Source of the DNA: Agriotes lineatus
Lineage: Eukaryota; Arthropoda; Insecta; Coleoptera; Elateridae
NCBI GenBank assembly: GCA_940337035.1
Contig: OW679197.1
Coordinates: 37,826,466-37,890,465 of the forward strand
DNA length: 64,000 bases
Direction: 5' to 3'
This document shows, in pieces, positions 60,685 through 64,000 of this stretch. The position numbers and the translations under genes are program-made. The notes below the pieces were generated by a model. It was not told where the DNA came from. It saw only the letters and a program-made list of their open reading frames with translations, and searched no databases. Each line of letters begins with the position of its first letter. Position 1 is the first letter of the stretch.

Positions 60685-61593
60685 CAGTGTGGTCCATTAA
60701 GTGTGCAACAAATGGGACATTTTTTTATTAGTTGTGAAACCGAAATTTAAATACCGCCAAAAGTTAGTGCATGTTCGATAACCATATCAGATGCCCTTAG
60801 AATGGCTTCAAGTCAAACAATATACAGGGCAGGGCAAAAAATATGAAATTCGTTCAAGAACAAAGTTACCTCATTTAAAAAAATATAGCAAAATTTTATT
60901 GAGAAAAGTTGTTTAGAATCAAAAGTTATGCTCAAATACAAAGTCACGGCCTCCTATTCGAATTTTGATTCTTTTTTTGTAAAATTTTGTATTATCCCCG
61001 TATGATACATATTTTTATTATTCTGATTTTATTGAGAGTTTTTCATATGTAAATTATTATTAGTAAACCATTTGCCTTGTTAAAAAGAATATTTGCGAAA
61101 TTCTAAAGTTCTGTTAAATATCGTTGCAACAAACATGAAGTGGAAGCTTACCTAAAAAAATATAAATCCAAGTAAATTTTACAAATACGCTTCAAGTTGC
61201 TAAAATTTATTTAAAAGGGATGTGGTTGTGGCTACTTTAAATACATATAAAATCAAAATAATAAAAATATGTATCATACGGGGGTAATACAAAGTTTTCC
61301 AAAAAAGAATCAAAATTCGAATAGGAGGCCGTGACTTTGTATTTGAGCATAACTTTTAATTCTTGACAACTTTTCTCAATAAAATTTTGCTATATTTTTT
61401 TAAATAAGGTAACTTTGTTCTTGAACGAATTTCATATTTTTTGTCCTGCCCTGTATATTGTTTGACTTGAAGCTATTCTAAGGGCATCTGATATGGTTAT
61501 CGAACATGCACTAACTTTTGGCGGTATTTAAATTTCGATTGTACAACTAATAAAAAAATTTCCCATTTGTTGCACACTTAATCGACCACACTG
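60685..61593. mobile_element. 909-bp palindromic Tc1/mariner-type MITE
   Basis: Ends CAGTGTGGTCCATTAAGTGT and the complement ending at 61593 are flanked by TA (60683-60684 and 61594-61595). Arms of about 350 bp (60685-61040 and 61245-61593) are nearly identical inverted copies, with an AT-rich loop of about 200 bp. No coding sequence. Confidence 0.85.
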
Positions 61594-61599
61594 TATATG

Positions 61600-63730
61600 C
61601 ACTATATACACGTTAATTGCAGCTAAAACAAATATTTTGCAAAATAAACTAACGGGGCATCTTGTATTTCTCCTTTTGCATATGTATTGTGAAGATAATT
61701 TGTCAATGGTAGCTACACCTCTTTTTGGTCTTATTGTAATCAAGGAGTATACTCGTATTTCTTCCGTTCTGCTGAAGGAATTTTTTTATCAAGATGCATT
61801 AAGGACAAAAGTAACACAGTGTTATTTTTAGGGGTGTATGTTACCAAAATTAAAATATTCCAACATAATATGGAATCTTAGGAGTTTTAGTTACAAAAAA
61901 ATCTGGGAGACCTCTAATAATTATGTCTTACATACTATCAAACCGTCAAATAAGACTCATTATATTATTGGAAAATTTCTTGAGTTTGAACTGGCTCCGA
62001 ATTGTTCCAGTGGTTTTAGGTAAAAATTACCTACAGCTGTACCCATAAGTAATAAACGTTAACATTTCTTTGTAAAAGAAGTACTCCAGAATAGCCTACC
62101 AACATGATATATTTAATATTAATAGTAACTTAATTAAAACAAATGGGTCCAAGTGCACCAATATTTAATATAAAGATTAAAATACACGATGGCTTCTAAA
62201 AAATATTTATTGCTTCTTCTGCTAGCTCAACTTGTGAATATTTTCACATTGCTATTCGATTGATTTCCTACATGTTTTACTAAATTTAATTAATTTACAC
62301 TCTAAAAAACGTTTAGCATTATTTTTAGCAATAATTTCATATTGCAGTGCAAATGCAGTACTAGGGAGTGCAAGATATCTCTTCTATTTTATAATATTTG
62401 TTCATTTAAATTGTTTTTTGGTTTTGTATTAACTACGTGAATATTATATAGTATGTTCTACAAACGGTTACTAACCAGTAAATCCTCTAACCTATCACAA
62501 TCCACAATAATGAAATTGGAACTTACTTACATTCAGTTTTATGAGCTAACATTTAGTATTTTTGTTTTTTAAACAGTGTTTTTATGTGTACCTTGAAATA
62601 GTGTAAAGGTTTACACTTTTATTTACCTACTTATAGCCATGTATGTCAGTGTGTTGCTGTTCATTCAATTTTTCATAGGTACCATGGTTAATGGTAATAA
62701 TAAACAAAAGAAAGCAAGGTTTCACATGGAAAATATTATTATTTTAAATAGTTCATAGTTCTAAATAGTAAAAAATGCAGATATAAGTACATTTTGATTA
62801 AAAAATCACACTACATCTTTGCATACCATTTTTGATATCATATATCCAGCATATTATTAATTTTTGCTTATTTAATTTTCCCAGTGAACAGTGGAAAGCG
62901 ATTATTATGTTATTAGCTGAAACAACATAACCTCAAACACTAAATTATATAAATTATATCACACCTGTAAGTATTCTTCCAACTCTTAAAAACGTTAGAA
63001 AAGTAATCATATAATCAATATAATCAATTCCTATCTACCGGTGCGGTGTAGGGATATTAGAAAAAGTAATTGAATACCAATTATGTATACGCCTGACTAA
63101 ATACGGAATACGGTACGTTGAAACATCAAAAATGTAAATATAATTATTTTATTATAAATCCATTTCCGCTAATATGTACGCTCTTAAAGAGGGGTTGGGT
63201 AGGGGGGGAGGGGGAGGGTACAATTAGGTTGTCGTATTTTACTGAAAACTTAGAAAGGGTATTGATAGATTCTACCAACAGAAGACTTATTTTTACAGGA
63301 CTTTAAAGGCTCGAAATTAGCAACCTTCATCATTTTTGATAGAATTTTAACAAACATGAATTTGACTATAAAATATATTCTGAAAAGCCTGTTTTATTTA
63401 AGAACTATTTAAGCTGTGTTAGTTTTTCATAAAGCTAATAGTATATTTGTGTAAACAGTTAGTGTATATTATGCTGCAAGGTATTTTGCTTAATAACTTC
63501 GCCTTGAATTTTGTAACGTGTTTACATTCACCGTTAGAAACTATTCGAATAAGAATTTTTATTTGTTTAGTACTAGTGGGTTTTTTTATATATGCCTATT
63601 TTTGTCAAAGATACACATCTGAGTTATATGCAAATTTTTACTTTTATTTTGTCTTACGTTCGTGAGTTAAAGCAAAAATAGGCACAATTTATTTTTTAAG
63701 GTGCTCAGCCTACATATATTTAACCGGAAG
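61600..63730. other. AT-rich spacer, nothing recognised
   Basis: A G-rich tract (GGGTAGGGGGGGAGGGGGAG near 63198) stands out. Otherwise no gene, RNA or repeat pair is seen. Confidence 0.45.
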
Positions 63731-63732
63731 TA

Positions 63733-64000
63733 CACTTCTGGACAAAATTAAAGGACCACCAACAAAAATTAAAATTACTTTATGAAAATCTCATATAACT
63801 TAATACAATTCAGATATGTCATAGCTAGATGATTTCTACATTATTTAACTGGTACGTCAAAGAAGAAAATTAACAAATTAGACATAATCTAGCTTAAATG
63901 CAAAAAGTAACCAAAATTTCGAAAATCAGTAAATTAAAAAAAAATTACAAAAGAAATCATTAACACGAACTAATAACGCGTGTTTTCACCTCTCGCAGCT
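63733..64000 (+). mobile_element. Possible Tc1/mariner element end, cut by window edge
   Basis: CACTTCTGGACAAAATTAAA followed by GGACCACCAAC resembles the TIR style of some Tc1/mariner elements. The partner end and any transposase would lie beyond 64000. Confidence 0.4.

Noticed and set aside
1..64000. CRISPR array, operon or prokaryotic gene set
   Set aside because: No regularly spaced repeats, ribosome-binding sites or dense coding; composition and repeats are those of an animal nuclear genome.

Overview
This window looks like AT-rich, intron- and repeat-dominated nuclear DNA from an arthropod, most likely an insect. The mix of repeats points that way: RTE-like and other non-LTR retrotransposons, Penelope-like elements, Tc1/mariner remnants, a tRNA-derived SINE and many small palindromic MITEs. 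No long intact gene, rRNA, true tRNA or CRISPR array is visible. Almost every recognisable protein is a broken transposon gene. The one stretch with good signs of a host exon is 52764-53094, which is open in frame and has consensus splice sites at both ends.

Layout. 0-1.6 kb: a DNA transposon with terminal inverted repeats (TIRs) and repeated subterminal motifs. 2.9-5.1 kb: a long-inverted-repeat element holding a decayed gene (copy A). 5.4-7.0 kb: a second decayed member of the same gene family (copy B), directly followed by a decayed RTE-like LINE on the minus strand (7.2-9.25 kb) with a mariner relic between its pieces. 9.4-10.7 kb: a 5'-truncated LINE with a (TAAAT)n tail. 12.1-12.9, 22.5-23.1 and 41.4-42.1 kb: GC-richer, low-repeat islands. 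13.8-20.6 kb: MITEs, LINE and Tc1/mariner remnants, and a mariner-like shell holding Penelope pieces. 24-30 kb: an RT fragment, a palindromic MITE and mostly unrecognised DNA. 31.8-36.8 kb: two copies of a repeat facing each other, with another foldback nested between. 39.6 and 55.0 kb: two SINE copies. 42.5-43.3 and 54.0-54.9 kb: the same two MITE families in mirrored order. 45.4-49.4 kb: an RTE-like LINE, Penelope RT and GIY-YIG pieces in opposite orientations, and a possible solo LTR. 51.6-52.3 kb: an unrecognised decayed protein. 57.2-60.3 kb: a foldback with about 1.07 kb arms around a third member of the copy A/B family (copy C). 60.7-61.6 kb: a palindromic mariner-type MITE. The window ends inside what may be another mariner-type element.

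The most interesting theme is the gene family seen three times. Joined across the copies, it runs: an N-terminal region, a PIN/FEN (XPG-I)-like acidic core (E/D-x-D ... DDTD or GEDID), a GCDT-type block, a W-G-W block, a nine-cysteine CXC-like segment and an acidic tail. Copies A and C also share 3' untranslated sequence and both lie between long inverted repeats, which suggests a mobile or repeatedly captured gene. I recall similar uncharacterised proteins from arthropod and cnidarian genomes, but I cannot name the family, and the nuclease reading is an inference from motifs.
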